Of a stretch of DNA of 64,000 bases, positions 16,857-25,137 are shown piece by piece. The notes under the pieces were generated by a model that saw only the letters and a program-made list of their open reading frames with translations, ran no database searches and was not told the origin of the DNA. The number at the start of each line of letters is the position of its first letter. Within the stretch, counting starts at the first letter, position 1. The position numbers and the translations under genes are program-made. The stretch is from BP-133 sp040756995 (GTDB lineage: Bacteria > Actinomycetota > Acidimicrobiia > IMCC26256 > BP-133): positions 41,476-105,475 of the forward strand of contig JBFLYK010000022.1 of NCBI GenBank assembly GCA_040756995.1, written 5' to 3'.

Positions 16857-18539
16857 TTGGGAGCGGTGAGGCCGGGGCGGCTCCGAACTGCCACGCGACT
16901 GCTGGGCCTTACGCTTCTCGCTCCCGCCTGCGGGGCGGATTTCCTGTGGGTCGACACCATGGGCAAGATGCCCGAACTGGTGACGACGACCACCACGGCG
17001 TCGACCACCACGACCACCGTGGTGGCTCCCCCGCCGCCACCCCCGCCGGTCCGCCTACCCCCGCCGCCGCGGGCCCCGAAGCCCCCGCCGCCCCCTCCCC
17101 CTCCGCCGCCTCCCCCGCCGGCGCCCAAGGCGGTGCCGTTGCCCGGTGACTCACCGTTGACCGGAATCGGGGTGGGCGGGTACACCACCGGCCACCCGGC
17201 CCTGGTGGTGAAGATCGACAACGTGGGGGCCGCCCGGCCCCAGCAGGGAATCAACGAAGCCGACGTGGTCTTCGAGGAGATGGTCGAAGGCGGCTTCACC
17301 CGGTTCGCCGCCGTCTTCCACTCGACCCCCGCCGACCCGGTGGGCCCGATTCGATCGGCTCGTTCCACCGACGTCGCCCTGCTGGCGCCGCTGTACCACC
17401 CGCTGTTCTCGTACTCCGGAGCCAACCGGGACTTCCAGAGGATGATCCGGGAGTCGTCGATGGTCGACGTCGGCGTCGACAACTTCCCCGGGATGTACTA
17501 CCGGCACAAGGGCCGCAAGTCGCCGCAGAATCTGTTCTCCAACACCTCGCGGCTCCACAGCCTGGCCTCGCCGGACGCCAAGGCGCCGCCGCCGTTGTTC
17601 TCCTACCGTGACGCCGGCACACGCCCGTCGGAGCCGGGTGCCCGCCCGATCTCGCGGGCGTCGGCGAACTTCTTCTACGACGGCAAGGAACGGACCCACA
17701 TCAGCTACGACTGGGACGCCGGCGCCAACGCCTGGACACGAATCCAGAACGGCTCGCTGCACGTCGACAGCGAGGGGCGGAAGGTCGCCCCGACGAACGT
17801 CATCTTCCAGTTCGTCGACTACCGGAACACCGGCTACGTCGACAGTTCCGGCGCCAAGGTGCCCGAGGCCGGTGTGGTCGGCAGCGGCGACGCCTGGATC
17901 CTGTCGGCCGGATACCTCGTTCCGGTTCGGTGGGAGAAGAAGGACCACAACGACGTCACCGTCTTCCGGGGGGCGGACGGCCGCTATGCCCGTCTTCTGC
18001 CCGGCCGCACGTGGGTGGAGCTGGTCCCGCCCCCGATCGAGAAGGCCTCGTTCGTCGAGCGGCCGGTCGACGCCAACGACGAGGCCAAGCCGGTGGCCCC
18101 GCCCCTGGCGGACGGGACGGGCCCGTCCCCGCCGGAGACGACGACCACCACCACCGGCCCGGCGGGCACCACGACCACCACGACCAAGCCGGAGGAGACC
18201 ACGACCACGACGTTGCCGGTCTCGACCACGTTGACCACGCTCCCGGTCGACCCGACGAACCCGACCACCTCGTCGACCGAGCCGAGCACTTCGTCGACCG
18301 AGCCGAGCACCTCGTCGACCGCGAAAGAACGCAAGAGCCAGGGCAAGAAGGACGGCGGCCGGGACTCGGGCACGGACGAGGACAAGTCGGCGGCGGCCTC
18401 GTCGACCCCCGCCTCGTCGTCCTCTACCGCCTCCGTCGCCTCCGGCCCCGCCAGCGCGGCGATCGTCGGCCTCCTCCTGCTCTTCGCCCCCTGGCCCGGC
18501 CAACCGGGCCGCAGCCGCCGGCGGCGCCGCTCCCGCTGA
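16857..18539 (+). CDS. Secreted DUF3048 (YerB-like) protein with Thr/Pro-rich linkers
   Basis: A 560-residue exported protein. An N-terminal signal peptide ends in LLAPACGAD, which could be a weak lipobox. Thr-rich and a long Pro-rich linker (about residues 42-90) precede the DUF3048 domain, seen in ALVVKIDNVGAARPQQGIN, IGPIRSAR-type GPIRSARSTD and the VGSGDAWILSAGYLVPVRWEK region. The tail is Thr/Ser-rich with SSTEPST repeats, then a hydrophobic stretch (AAIVGLLLLFAPW) and an Arg cluster, so both ends could touch the membrane. TTG 16857 follows GGGGAGGT by six bases. Function unknown; the family is cell-envelope associated. Confidence 0.85.
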   Translation: MGAVRPGRLRTATRLLGLTLLAPACGADFLWVDTMGKMPELVTTTTTASTTTTTVVAPPPPPPPVRLPPPPRAPKPPPPPPPPPPPPPAPKAVPLPGDSPLTGIGVGGYTTGHPALVVKIDNVGAARPQQGINEADVVFEEMVEGGFTRFAAVFHSTPADPVGPIRSARSTDVALLAPLYHPLFSYSGANRDFQRMIRESSMVDVGVDNFPGMYYRHKGRKSPQNLFSNTSRLHSLASPDAKAPPPLFSYRDAGTRPSEPGARPISRASANFFYDGKERTHISYDWDAGANAWTRIQNGSLHVDSEGRKVAPTNVIFQFVDYRNTGYVDSSGAKVPEAGVVGSGDAWILSAGYLVPVRWEKKDHNDVTVFRGADGRYARLLPGRTWVELVPPPIEKASFVERPVDANDEAKPVAPPLADGTGPSPPETTTTTTGPAGTTTTTTKPEETTTTTLPVSTTLTTLPVDPTNPTTSSTEPSTSSTEPSTSSTAKERKSQGKKDGGRDSGTDEDKSAAASSTPASSSSTASVASGPASAAIVGLLLLFAPWPGQPGRSRRRRRSR

Positions 18540-18553
18540 CCCGCTCCCGCTGA
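18527..18553. repeat. Short tandem duplication at the DUF3048 gene end
   Basis: CCGCTCCCGCTGA occurs twice with one base between copies. The first copy contains the gene's TGA stop; the second lies in the 165-base gap 18540-18704, which otherwise shows no gene. Probably a slippage event. Confidence 0.6.
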
Positions 18554-18704
18554 ACCGTCGCCGGTCCGAAACCGGCCCATAGCAGGCAAGTGCAAACGCC
18601 GCTCGGGCTGGCTCCGCAGCCCCGCCCGTACCATGACCGGGCCGCCCTGAACCGTCCGAGCCGGTGTGGCGCGCACTGCTGCTTCGGATGGATGGAGGGC
18701 CCTG

Positions 18705-21700
18705 ATGGCGAGGACGCAACGGCGGGTGGTGACCGTCGTCTTCGCCGATCTCGTCGGGTTCACCACCCTGGCTGAACGGCTCGACGCCGAAGACGTCGCC
18801 CTCGTCCAGGACGGCTACTTCGCCGGTGCCGCCTCGGCCATCGCCGACCACGGCGGGCAGGTCGAGAAGTTCATCGGCGACGCCGTGGTGGCGACATTCG
18901 GAGTTCCCCACGCCGGCGACGACGATCCCGAGCGGGCCATCCGGGCCGGGCTGGCGATCATCGAGACGGTCTCCTGGGTGGAGGCCGAGCTCGGGCTCGA
19001 ACGGGGAACGCTGCGCGTCCGGGTCGGGATCAACACCGGTGAGGTCGTCGTCGTCCACGCTCAGGACGGGACGTGGCGGCTGGCCGGCGACGCGGTCAAC
19101 GTCGCCGCCCGCCTCCAGGCCGCGGCCGAGCCGGGGACGATCTTCGTCGGTCCCGACACCGCCTTCGCCGCCGACCACGCCTTCGTGACCGAACCGGTCG
19201 GCGAGCTGGCCCTCAAAGGCAAGACGGGCACGGTGACCGCCCGGCGGATCGTGCGGCCCCGCCCCATCCCCTCCCGGGAATGGATCCTCGAGGGCCTGCG
19301 CGCCCCCACCATCGGCCGCGGCCGGGAGCTGGCGCAGCTCGATCGGGCCCAGGCCGCGGCCGCCGATGCGGCCGGCGGGCTGTTCATTATCGCTCCGCCC
19401 GGCGTCGGCAAGAGCCGGCTGGTCGACGAGCTCCGCCGCCGGGCTCTCGTCCGGGGCGTCCCGGTGTGGACCGTCCGGATCACCAGGACGACCGGCACGG
19501 CCTACGAGCCGATCGCCGACCTGCTGCAGGCCGCCCTCGGCGCGGCGGTGGCCGGTCCTGAACCGAGGCCGCTCCTCCTCGAGCGCCTCGCCCGGTGCGG
19601 ACATGTGGGGCCCCGGGCCGAACTCAGTGCGGAACACACTCTGGCGCTGCTCTCCGGCGCGCCGCTCGACGCCGAACCCACCGAACTGTGGCGATCGTGG
19701 ACGGCCATGCTCGACGCCCACGACGGCTCCGAGACGCCGGTGTGGATCGTGGAAGACGTCCACCTGGCCTCCGCTGACGTGCGGGCGTTCCTGGCCCACG
19801 CCCGGCAGGAGCCGCACCGGCGCAACCGGCTCCTGGTCATCGCCGGCCGACCGGCGATGCTGCCGGCCGCGGAAGGGGAACCGTTCGCCGACTTCGACGT
19901 CCTCAACCTGGAGCCGCTCACCGGCGACGCCACCGCCGAGCTGGTCGAGTCGCTGACCGGCGCCGGGGTCCTGCCGCCCGAGGTCGCCGCCGCGGTGTGC
20001 ACGGCGTCGGCCGGCAACCCCCTCTTCGTCGAGGAGCTGCTGCGGTCGTGGCTGCAGGCCGGTGTCCTGCGGCGCGGCGACCACAGCGCCCTGGTCTTCA
20101 CCGGCGGCGGCGACCGGCTCGACATCCCGACCACCGTCAAGGCGATCTACCTCGGCCAACTCGACGATCTGCCCGACGGCCCCCGCACCGTCGTCGACAC
20201 CGGCTCGGTGCCGGGGACGACGTTCCCCGGTCCTGCGCTGCCCGTCCTCGGGATCGACGAGCCCGACCACTCACTGGGTTTTCTGACCGAGACCGGTCTG
20301 CTCACCGGGCCCCATCCCGATCTCGTGAACGCCGCGTCGTACACCTACCGCCACGGTCTCCTGCGCGACACCGCCTACGCCGCCCTGCCGCGTTCGCGGC
20401 GGGTGGAGCTCCACCTGCGCTTCGCCGAATGGGTCGAGGGCAACGTCCGCCCCGAGGCCGGAGCCGAGATCGTGGCCGAGCACCTCGCGGCCGCCTACGA
20501 CGAGTCCTCCGAGCTGACCGGCACCGGGGACGGGCTCTCCCGGGCCGAGCTCGCCGCCCGGGCCGCTTCGTGGCTCGAGCGGGCCGCCGCCGACCGGTTG
20601 GCCGGCGCCCCGCAGCGGGCAGCCGAACTGCTGGCCCGGGCCCGGCGGCTCACCGATCCGGACGACGCGGCGGCGCTCCGGCGCCAGCTGCGCCTCGGTG
20701 AAGCGTTGCGCCGTTCGGGCCGGCTCGAGCAGGCCCTCCGGGCCTTCGCCGACGCCGGGGACCTGGCGGTGGGCGGAGCGGACCCCGCCGCCGTCGCCGA
20801 CGCCGCCCTCGGTTACGAAGACGCCCTGTTCGAGAGCCGCCTCCCGCGGGCCGAGTGGGGCGCGACCGGGCAGCGGCTGCTGGACGCGGCACTGGCCGCC
20901 AACCCGGGCGCCGACGGGCGCCGGGCCCGGCTGCTCGCCGCGCTGGGACGGGCCCGGGTCTACGAAGGTGCACCGCAGGCCGGTGCCGCCGCCGGTGCCG
21001 AGGCGCTCGACGTCGCCCGGGCCGCCGGTGACGGCAGCGCCCTGGCCTACGCCCTGGTCAGCCGGAGGGCGGGCCTGACCGCTCCGGAGGAGCTGCCGGT
21101 CCGCCTCGCCGCCGGTGAGGAGCTCATGCGGGCCGCCCACGCCGCCGGCGACCTCGAGGCCGAACTGGAAGGCGTTCGGCTCCACTTCATCGATCTCCTG
21201 GAGGCGGGTGACATCGTGGCCGCCGGCCGGGCCGAGCGCCGGGCCACGGAGATCATCACCTCGCTGCGCCGGCCCTTGTTCTTCTGGTATCCACCGATGT
21301 GGCGGGCCATGGGTGCCCTCTTCGCCGGCGACTTCGACACCGCCGCCGGCCTGATCGAGCACTTCCGGGCCGAAGGGGACCGGTGGCACTACCGCGACGC
21401 CGACCTGGTCCACGCCGTCCAGGTCCTGCAGCTCCACGGTGGGCGGGGCCGGGCCGATCTGGCCCGACCGGTGGTCGAGGCGGTGGCCGCCCGGGCCCCG
21501 GTCCGGTCCGCTCCCATCCTGGCCTGGTGCTACGCCCAGGCCGGGATGTCGGACGACGCCCGCCGCCAACTCGATGTGGTCACCGCCGATGAACTGGCCG
21601 CCGTTCCCGACGACCTGAGCCGGAGCTACGTCCTGTCGTTGTGCGCCGAGGCCGCCGCCCTCCTCGACGACGCCGCCGTCGCCGCCCGCCTCCTGCCCCT

Positions 21701-22052
21701 GCTCGAACCGTGGGCCGGCCACAACGTCGTCCTCGGCTCGGGGGCCGTCTGTCTCGGGGCCGCCTCCCACTTCGTCGGGCTCGCCGCCCGGACCGCCGGG
21801 GACCCCGAGACGGCGGTCGCCCACCTCACGGAGGCCATGACCATGAACGATGCGATGGCGGCCCGACCGGCCGCCACCCTTTCCCGGGTCGAGCTGGCCC
21901 GGACGTTGTCGCTCCTCGGCCGGCCCGACGCCGCCCTCGAGCTCCTGGAGCGGGCGGCGGTCGATGCCCGTCGCCTCGGGATGTCCGGCGCCGCCGACGA
22001 CGTCGAACGGCTGCTCGCCCGGCGGGCGCTCGGCGTGCGGGGCCGGCCATGA
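18705..22052 (+). CDS. Class III adenylate/guanylate cyclase with ATPase and helical repeat regions
   Basis: A 1115-residue cytoplasmic protein. Residues 1-185 are a class III cyclase domain with metal Asp15 (FADLVGFT) and Asp59 (EKFIGDAVVATFG). Lys55 and Asp129 (AGDAVNVAARL) fit adenine recognition, and Asn132 and Arg136 fit the transition-state pair, so an active adenylate cyclase is likely. From about 200 a STAND/AAA-like ATPase follows, with Walker A IAPPGVGKSRLVDE near 230-243, then an alpha-helical, TPR-like region. No membrane segment is seen. ATG 18705 is preceded by GATGGAGGG. The stop overlaps the next start (ATGA). Such proteins act as signal-responsive cyclases or regulators; the trigger is unknown. 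Confidence 0.9.
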   Translation: MARTQRRVVTVVFADLVGFTTLAERLDAEDVALVQDGYFAGAASAIADHGGQVEKFIGDAVVATFGVPHAGDDDPERAIRAGLAIIETVSWVEAELGLERGTLRVRVGINTGEVVVVHAQDGTWRLAGDAVNVAARLQAAAEPGTIFVGPDTAFAADHAFVTEPVGELALKGKTGTVTARRIVRPRPIPSREWILEGLRAPTIGRGRELAQLDRAQAAAADAAGGLFIIAPPGVGKSRLVDELRRRALVRGVPVWTVRITRTTGTAYEPIADLLQAALGAAVAGPEPRPLLLERLARCGHVGPRAELSAEHTLALLSGAPLDAEPTELWRSWTAMLDAHDGSETPVWIVEDVHLASADVRAFLAHARQEPHRRNRLLVIAGRPAMLPAAEGEPFADFDVLNLEPLTGDATAELVESLTGAGVLPPEVAAAVCTASAGNPLFVEELLRSWLQAGVLRRGDHSALVFTGGGDRLDIPTTVKAIYLGQLDDLPDGPRTVVDTGSVPGTTFPGPALPVLGIDEPDHSLGFLTETGLLTGPHPDLVNAASYTYRHGLLRDTAYAALPRSRRVELHLRFAEWVEGNVRPEAGAEIVAEHLAAAYDESSELTGTGDGLSRAELAARAASWLERAAADRLAGAPQRAAELLARARRLTDPDDAAALRRQLRLGEALRRSGRLEQALRAFADAGDLAVGGADPAAVADAALGYEDALFESRLPRAEWGATGQRLLDAALAANPGADGRRARLLAALGRARVYEGAPQAGAAAGAEALDVARAAGDGSALAYALVSRRAGLTAPEELPVRLAAGEELMRAAHAAGDLEAELEGVRLHFIDLLEAGDIVAAGRAERRATEIITSLRRPLFFWYPPMWRAMGALFAGDFDTAAGLIEHFRAEGDRWHYRDADLVHAVQVLQLHGGRGRADLARPVVEAVAARAPVRSAPILAWCYAQAGMSDDARRQLDVVTADELAAVPDDLSRSYVLSLCAEAAALLDDAAVAARLLPLLEPWAGHNVVLGSGAVCLGAASHFVGLAARTAGDPETAVAHLTEAMTMNDAMAARPAATLSRVELARTLSLLGRPDAALELLERAAVDARRLGMSGAADDVERLLARRALGVRGRP

Positions 22053-22843
22053 AGGCACTGGCAGTGGCCGACGTACGGGCCGCGGTCGCCCGGGAATGGG
22101 AGCGGTTCATCGCCCGCCTCCCCGCCGCCGACGACGGGCCGGGGTGGCGGGTCGCCACCCGCTGCCAGGGCTGGACGGTCTCCGACCTCGCCGTCCACGC
22201 CGTCTGGGGCATCTCCATGGAGGCCGACGCCCTGCGCCGGGCCGGTGCCGGGCGGCGGGAACCGGCCGAGGGCCGCACCCTCGACCCGGCGCGGGCCGGG
22301 CCGGAGGAGATCGTCTCCGGGCTCGTGGCCGCCCGCCAAGCCCTGCTTGACGAGTTGGCGGTCCTCGACGACCACGACGGAGAGCGGATCGTCCCCCTGC
22401 CCTACGGCGAGCTGCCCCGGGCGCTCTTCCTGCCGATCCTGGTCATGGAAGCCGGCATCCACGCCGACGACCTCGCCGCCGGGGGCGATGCCGCCGCACC
22501 GCTGGCCGACGACGTGGTCGTCGCCACCACCAACTTTCTCGTGACGTTCCTGCCCGTCCTGGCGGCCGGGGCCTCGGCGACACCACCGGCCGGGACGGTC
22601 GTCGCCCTGCGGGGCGCCACCGTCGATCTCCGGCTCCGCTTCGGCGACGGCCGGTGGAGCGCTGCCGACGCCGGCGATCCGCTGCCGGGCCCCTCCGGTA
22701 CCGGGGATGCCGGCGCCGTCGTGGCGGCGGAGGACGACTCGACCATCCTGCGCTTCGCCCTCGGCCGCCTCGCCGCCGACGACTCCCGTCTCTCGTTCTC
22801 CGGCCCGGGCCGCGCCTTCAAGCGCTGGTTCCCCGGCCCCTGA
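22049..22843 (+). CDS. Mycothiol-dependent maleylpyruvate isomerase-family protein
   Basis: A 264-residue DinB-like four-helix protein. The region WRVATRCQGWTVSDLAVHAV carries the first metal His, and the Glu-His pair of EAGIHADDL supplies the other expected ligands of the MDMPI fold. The C-terminal part (VVALRGATVDLRLRFGDGRW) resembles the family's sterol-carrier-like domain. Members use mycothiol or act as uncharacterised thiol-dependent enzymes. The ATG overlaps the cyclase stop by four bases, and its own TGA overlaps a possible next start. Actual substrate unknown; a link to cyclic nucleotide signalling rests on the operon only. Confidence 0.82.
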   Translation: MKALAVADVRAAVAREWERFIARLPAADDGPGWRVATRCQGWTVSDLAVHAVWGISMEADALRRAGAGRREPAEGRTLDPARAGPEEIVSGLVAARQALLDELAVLDDHDGERIVPLPYGELPRALFLPILVMEAGIHADDLAAGGDAAAPLADDVVVATTNFLVTFLPVLAAGASATPPAGTVVALRGATVDLRLRFGDGRWSAADAGDPLPGPSGTGDAGAVVAAEDDSTILRFALGRLAADDSRLSFSGPGRAFKRWFPGP

Positions 22844-22854
22844 TGGAGGTTCCC

Positions 22855-23865
22855 ATGCGGCGCCACGCCACCGTCACGTCCCTGTCCTGGATCCCCTCCG
22901 AAGCCGTCGAGGGAATGACGAAACTCGGCTTCGAATCGGGCTTCACGCACTACGACGCCCCGCCGCCCGACACCGTCGCCGGCGCCGAGGACGTCGAGGC
23001 GCTCCGGGCCCATGACCGCTTCCGCTTCGCCAACCGGCTCGACGCCTGGATTGAGGCGGAGGACGGCAGGATCACCGCCTACGGCTACGGCGCCGCCAGC
23101 GGCGGCGTGATGGGGGCCACGACCGTCCAGGCCGGTCCGGCCCGGGTGACGTTCCAGGCCTTCGCCATGCCCGAGATCCGCCACGAACCGGAGGTCGGCG
23201 ACGGCTGGGTGCGGTTCGTCCAGACGACCGGCGGGCGGACGGGCCTGCCCGCTCCCCGGCGGGTACGGCGAAAGCCGTACGTGCAGTTCCGCGCCCCGCT
23301 GGTGTGGACCACTCTGGCCCTGACGCTGCACGCCGACGGCCGGGAGGAGTGGGAGGTGGTCGGCGCCTCGCCGTTCCCCCGCCACTGGATCTACGGCCCC
23401 GACGGCAAGCTGGCCGGCAAGGTCGGGCTGGCCGACTTCCGCCGCTGGTGGCGCAGCGCCTTCGGCCGGCACAGCCCCTGGGGTGACGAGGAGTCGCCGG
23501 CGCTGGTGACGGCGGCGGAGACCGCCCTGGAACGGCGGCTGTCGACGAGGATCATGCAGGGCGCCGAGGCGCCGATGTTCCGTAGGCTCGAACGCGGCGG
23601 CGTCCTCGTCCGGGAAGGCGAGGAGGGCGACGACCTCTACCTGCTGCTCGACGGAGTCCTGCGGGTCGAGGCGCAAGGCCGGCGGCTGGCCGAGATCGGA
23701 CCGGGCGCGCTGCTCGGCGAGCGGGCCGGGCTCGAAGGTGGCCGGCGCACGGCGACGCTGACCGCGGTGACACCGTGCCGGGTGGCGGTGGTGCAGGCGG
23801 GACTGCTCGACCGCGCCGAACTGGAGGCGGTGAGCCGGGGTCACCGGCGCGAAGAGCCGTCGTAG
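22855..23865 (+). CDS. Cyclic nucleotide-binding domain protein with unknown N-terminal domain
   Basis: A 336-residue protein. The last 120 residues are a CNMP-binding domain: GGVLVREGEEGDDLYLLLDG begins it and LGERAGLEGGRRTATLTAV is the phosphate-binding cassette with the key Glu and Arg. No helix-turn-helix follows, so it is not a CRP-type transcription factor. Residues 1-215 form a soluble domain I do not recognise, with Trp/Arg-rich FPRHWIYGPDGKLAGKVGL. The ATG at 22855 follows GGAGG by five bases and lies 11 bases after the upstream stop. Downstream of a predicted adenylate cyclase, it is the likely cAMP sensor of the operon. Confidence 0.85.
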   Translation: MRRHATVTSLSWIPSEAVEGMTKLGFESGFTHYDAPPPDTVAGAEDVEALRAHDRFRFANRLDAWIEAEDGRITAYGYGAASGGVMGATTVQAGPARVTFQAFAMPEIRHEPEVGDGWVRFVQTTGGRTGLPAPRRVRRKPYVQFRAPLVWTTLALTLHADGREEWEVVGASPFPRHWIYGPDGKLAGKVGLADFRRWWRSAFGRHSPWGDEESPALVTAAETALERRLSTRIMQGAEAPMFRRLERGGVLVREGEEGDDLYLLLDGVLRVEAQGRRLAEIGPGALLGERAGLEGGRRTATLTAVTPCRVAVVQAGLLDRAELEAVSRGHRREEPS

Positions 23866-23867
23866 TC

Positions 23868-24722
23868 GTGCGCATCCACGTCTGCGGCGTGCGGGGGTCG
23901 ACCCCGGCGCCGGGTGCGGCGTTCATCCGCTACGGCGGCCACACCTCGTGTCTGGCGCTGGCCCACGACGGCGAGCCGCCGACGCTGCTCCTCGACGCCG
24001 GGACGGGGATCCGCCGGGTTCCTGAGCTGCTCGACGGCGAGCCGTTCCGGGGGACGATCCTCCTCGGCCACCTGCACTGGGACCACACCCAGGGCCTGCC
24101 GTTCTTCACCGCCGGCGACCGGCCCGATGCCCGGGTCGAGGTTCTGATGCCCGAGCAGGGCGATGCCCTCGCCGTCCTGGCCCGGATGATCGCCCCGCCG
24201 TTCTTCCCCGTCGACCCGACCGGCCTCCGGGGCGACTGGCGTTTCGCCGGGCTGGCGCCGGGCGTCCACGTCATCGAGGGCTTCACGGTGCTGGCCCTCG
24301 AGATCCCTCACAAGGGCGGCCGGACGTTCGGCTACCGGGTCAGCGACGGTTCGGGTTCGCTGGCCTACCTCTCGGATCACGGGCCGGTCGCGCTGGGCGA
24401 CGGCCCGGACGGGTTCGGGCCGTATCACCCCGATGCGGTGGCGCTGGCCGACGGCGTCGACGTCCTGTTCCACGACGCCCAGTACACGGCAGCGGAGTGG
24501 GCGGCCCGGGCGGGCTTCGGCCATTCCGCCGTCGACTACGCCGTCGGCCTGGCGCAGCGGGCGGCGGCCCGCCGCCTGATGCTGTTCCACCACGACCCGG
24601 CCCGCACCGACCACGAGATCAACGAGCTCGTCGCCGCCCTGGCCGACGAGGGTGCGCCGCTGCCCGTCGAAGCGGCGGCCGAAGGAACGGTCCTTACCCT
24701 CGGCGCCGCCGTTCAGCGGTAG
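23868..24722 (+). CDS. Metallo-beta-lactamase-fold hydrolase
   Basis: A 284-residue MBL-fold protein with HLHWDHTQG (His68, His70, Asp72, His73) giving the di-metal site, and later ligands likely in LAYLSDHGP, LFHDAQYT and FHHDP. The start VRIHVCGVRGSTPAPGAAFI resembles the RNase Z/PhnP/phosphodiesterase side of the family. GTG 23868 lies two bases after the CNMP gene's stop, so it is the last gene of the operon. A cyclic-nucleotide phosphodiesterase role would complete the module but is inference. Its end overlaps the convergent acpS gene by 10 bases. Confidence 0.85.
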   Translation: MRIHVCGVRGSTPAPGAAFIRYGGHTSCLALAHDGEPPTLLLDAGTGIRRVPELLDGEPFRGTILLGHLHWDHTQGLPFFTAGDRPDARVEVLMPEQGDALAVLARMIAPPFFPVDPTGLRGDWRFAGLAPGVHVIEGFTVLALEIPHKGGRTFGYRVSDGSGSLAYLSDHGPVALGDGPDGFGPYHPDAVALADGVDVLFHDAQYTAAEWAARAGFGHSAVDYAVGLAQRAAARRLMLFHHDPARTDHEINELVAALADEGAPLPVEAAAEGTVLTLGAAVQR

Positions 24723-25099
24723 GCGACGGCGATCGCCATCGCCATCGTCGCCGTGTGGGTCAGGGAAACGTGCCAACCCCGGACAGCGCGCTCCTCCGCC
24801 AGGGCCGCGGCCCGGCCGGCGACCGTGAGCGCCGGCGCTCCCCCTTCGCCCCGGACGACTTCCACGTCGGCGAAGTCGAAGGCGCCGAGGCCGACCGACA
24901 GCGACTTCATCACCGCTTCCTTGGCCGCGAACCGGGCGGCCAGGCCGGGGACGGGATCGTGCCGGCCGGCGGCCTCGGCCCGCTCCGCCTCCGTGAAGAC
25001 CCGCTCCGCAAAACCACGCCGTCGGCCGAGAACGACGCGGAACCGCTCCACGTCGACGGCGTCGATCCCGACGCCGACGACCTCGCCTCCCGGGATCAC
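24713..25099 (-). CDS. acpS: Holo-[acyl-carrier-protein] synthase
   Basis: AcpS moves 4'-phosphopantetheine from CoA onto acyl carrier protein for fatty acid synthesis. The 128-residue protein has VVGVGIDAVDVERF with the metal Asp near the start and LAARFAAKEAVMKSL with the catalytic Glu-Lys at the centre, plus VSLTHTATMAMAIAVA at the end. It starts with GTG 25099, divergent from the formyl-THF ligase-like gene. Length and motifs are normal. It is the only minus-strand gene inside the plus-strand island. Confidence 0.94.
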   Translation of the reverse strand: MIPGGEVVGVGIDAVDVERFRVVLGRRRGFAERVFTEAERAEAAGRHDPVPGLAARFAAKEAVMKSLSVGLGAFDFADVEVVRGEGGAPALTVAGRAAALAEERAVRGWHVSLTHTATMAMAIAVAYR

Positions 25100-25137
25100 G
25101 CTCCCCGTCCTAGCGCACGGGCGGGCAGAGTGTGGCG

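Noticed and set aside
18265..18320. 21-base tandem repeats resembling a minisatellite
   Set aside because: They encode in-frame SSTEPST repeats of the DUF3048 protein's linker; no separate element is indicated.
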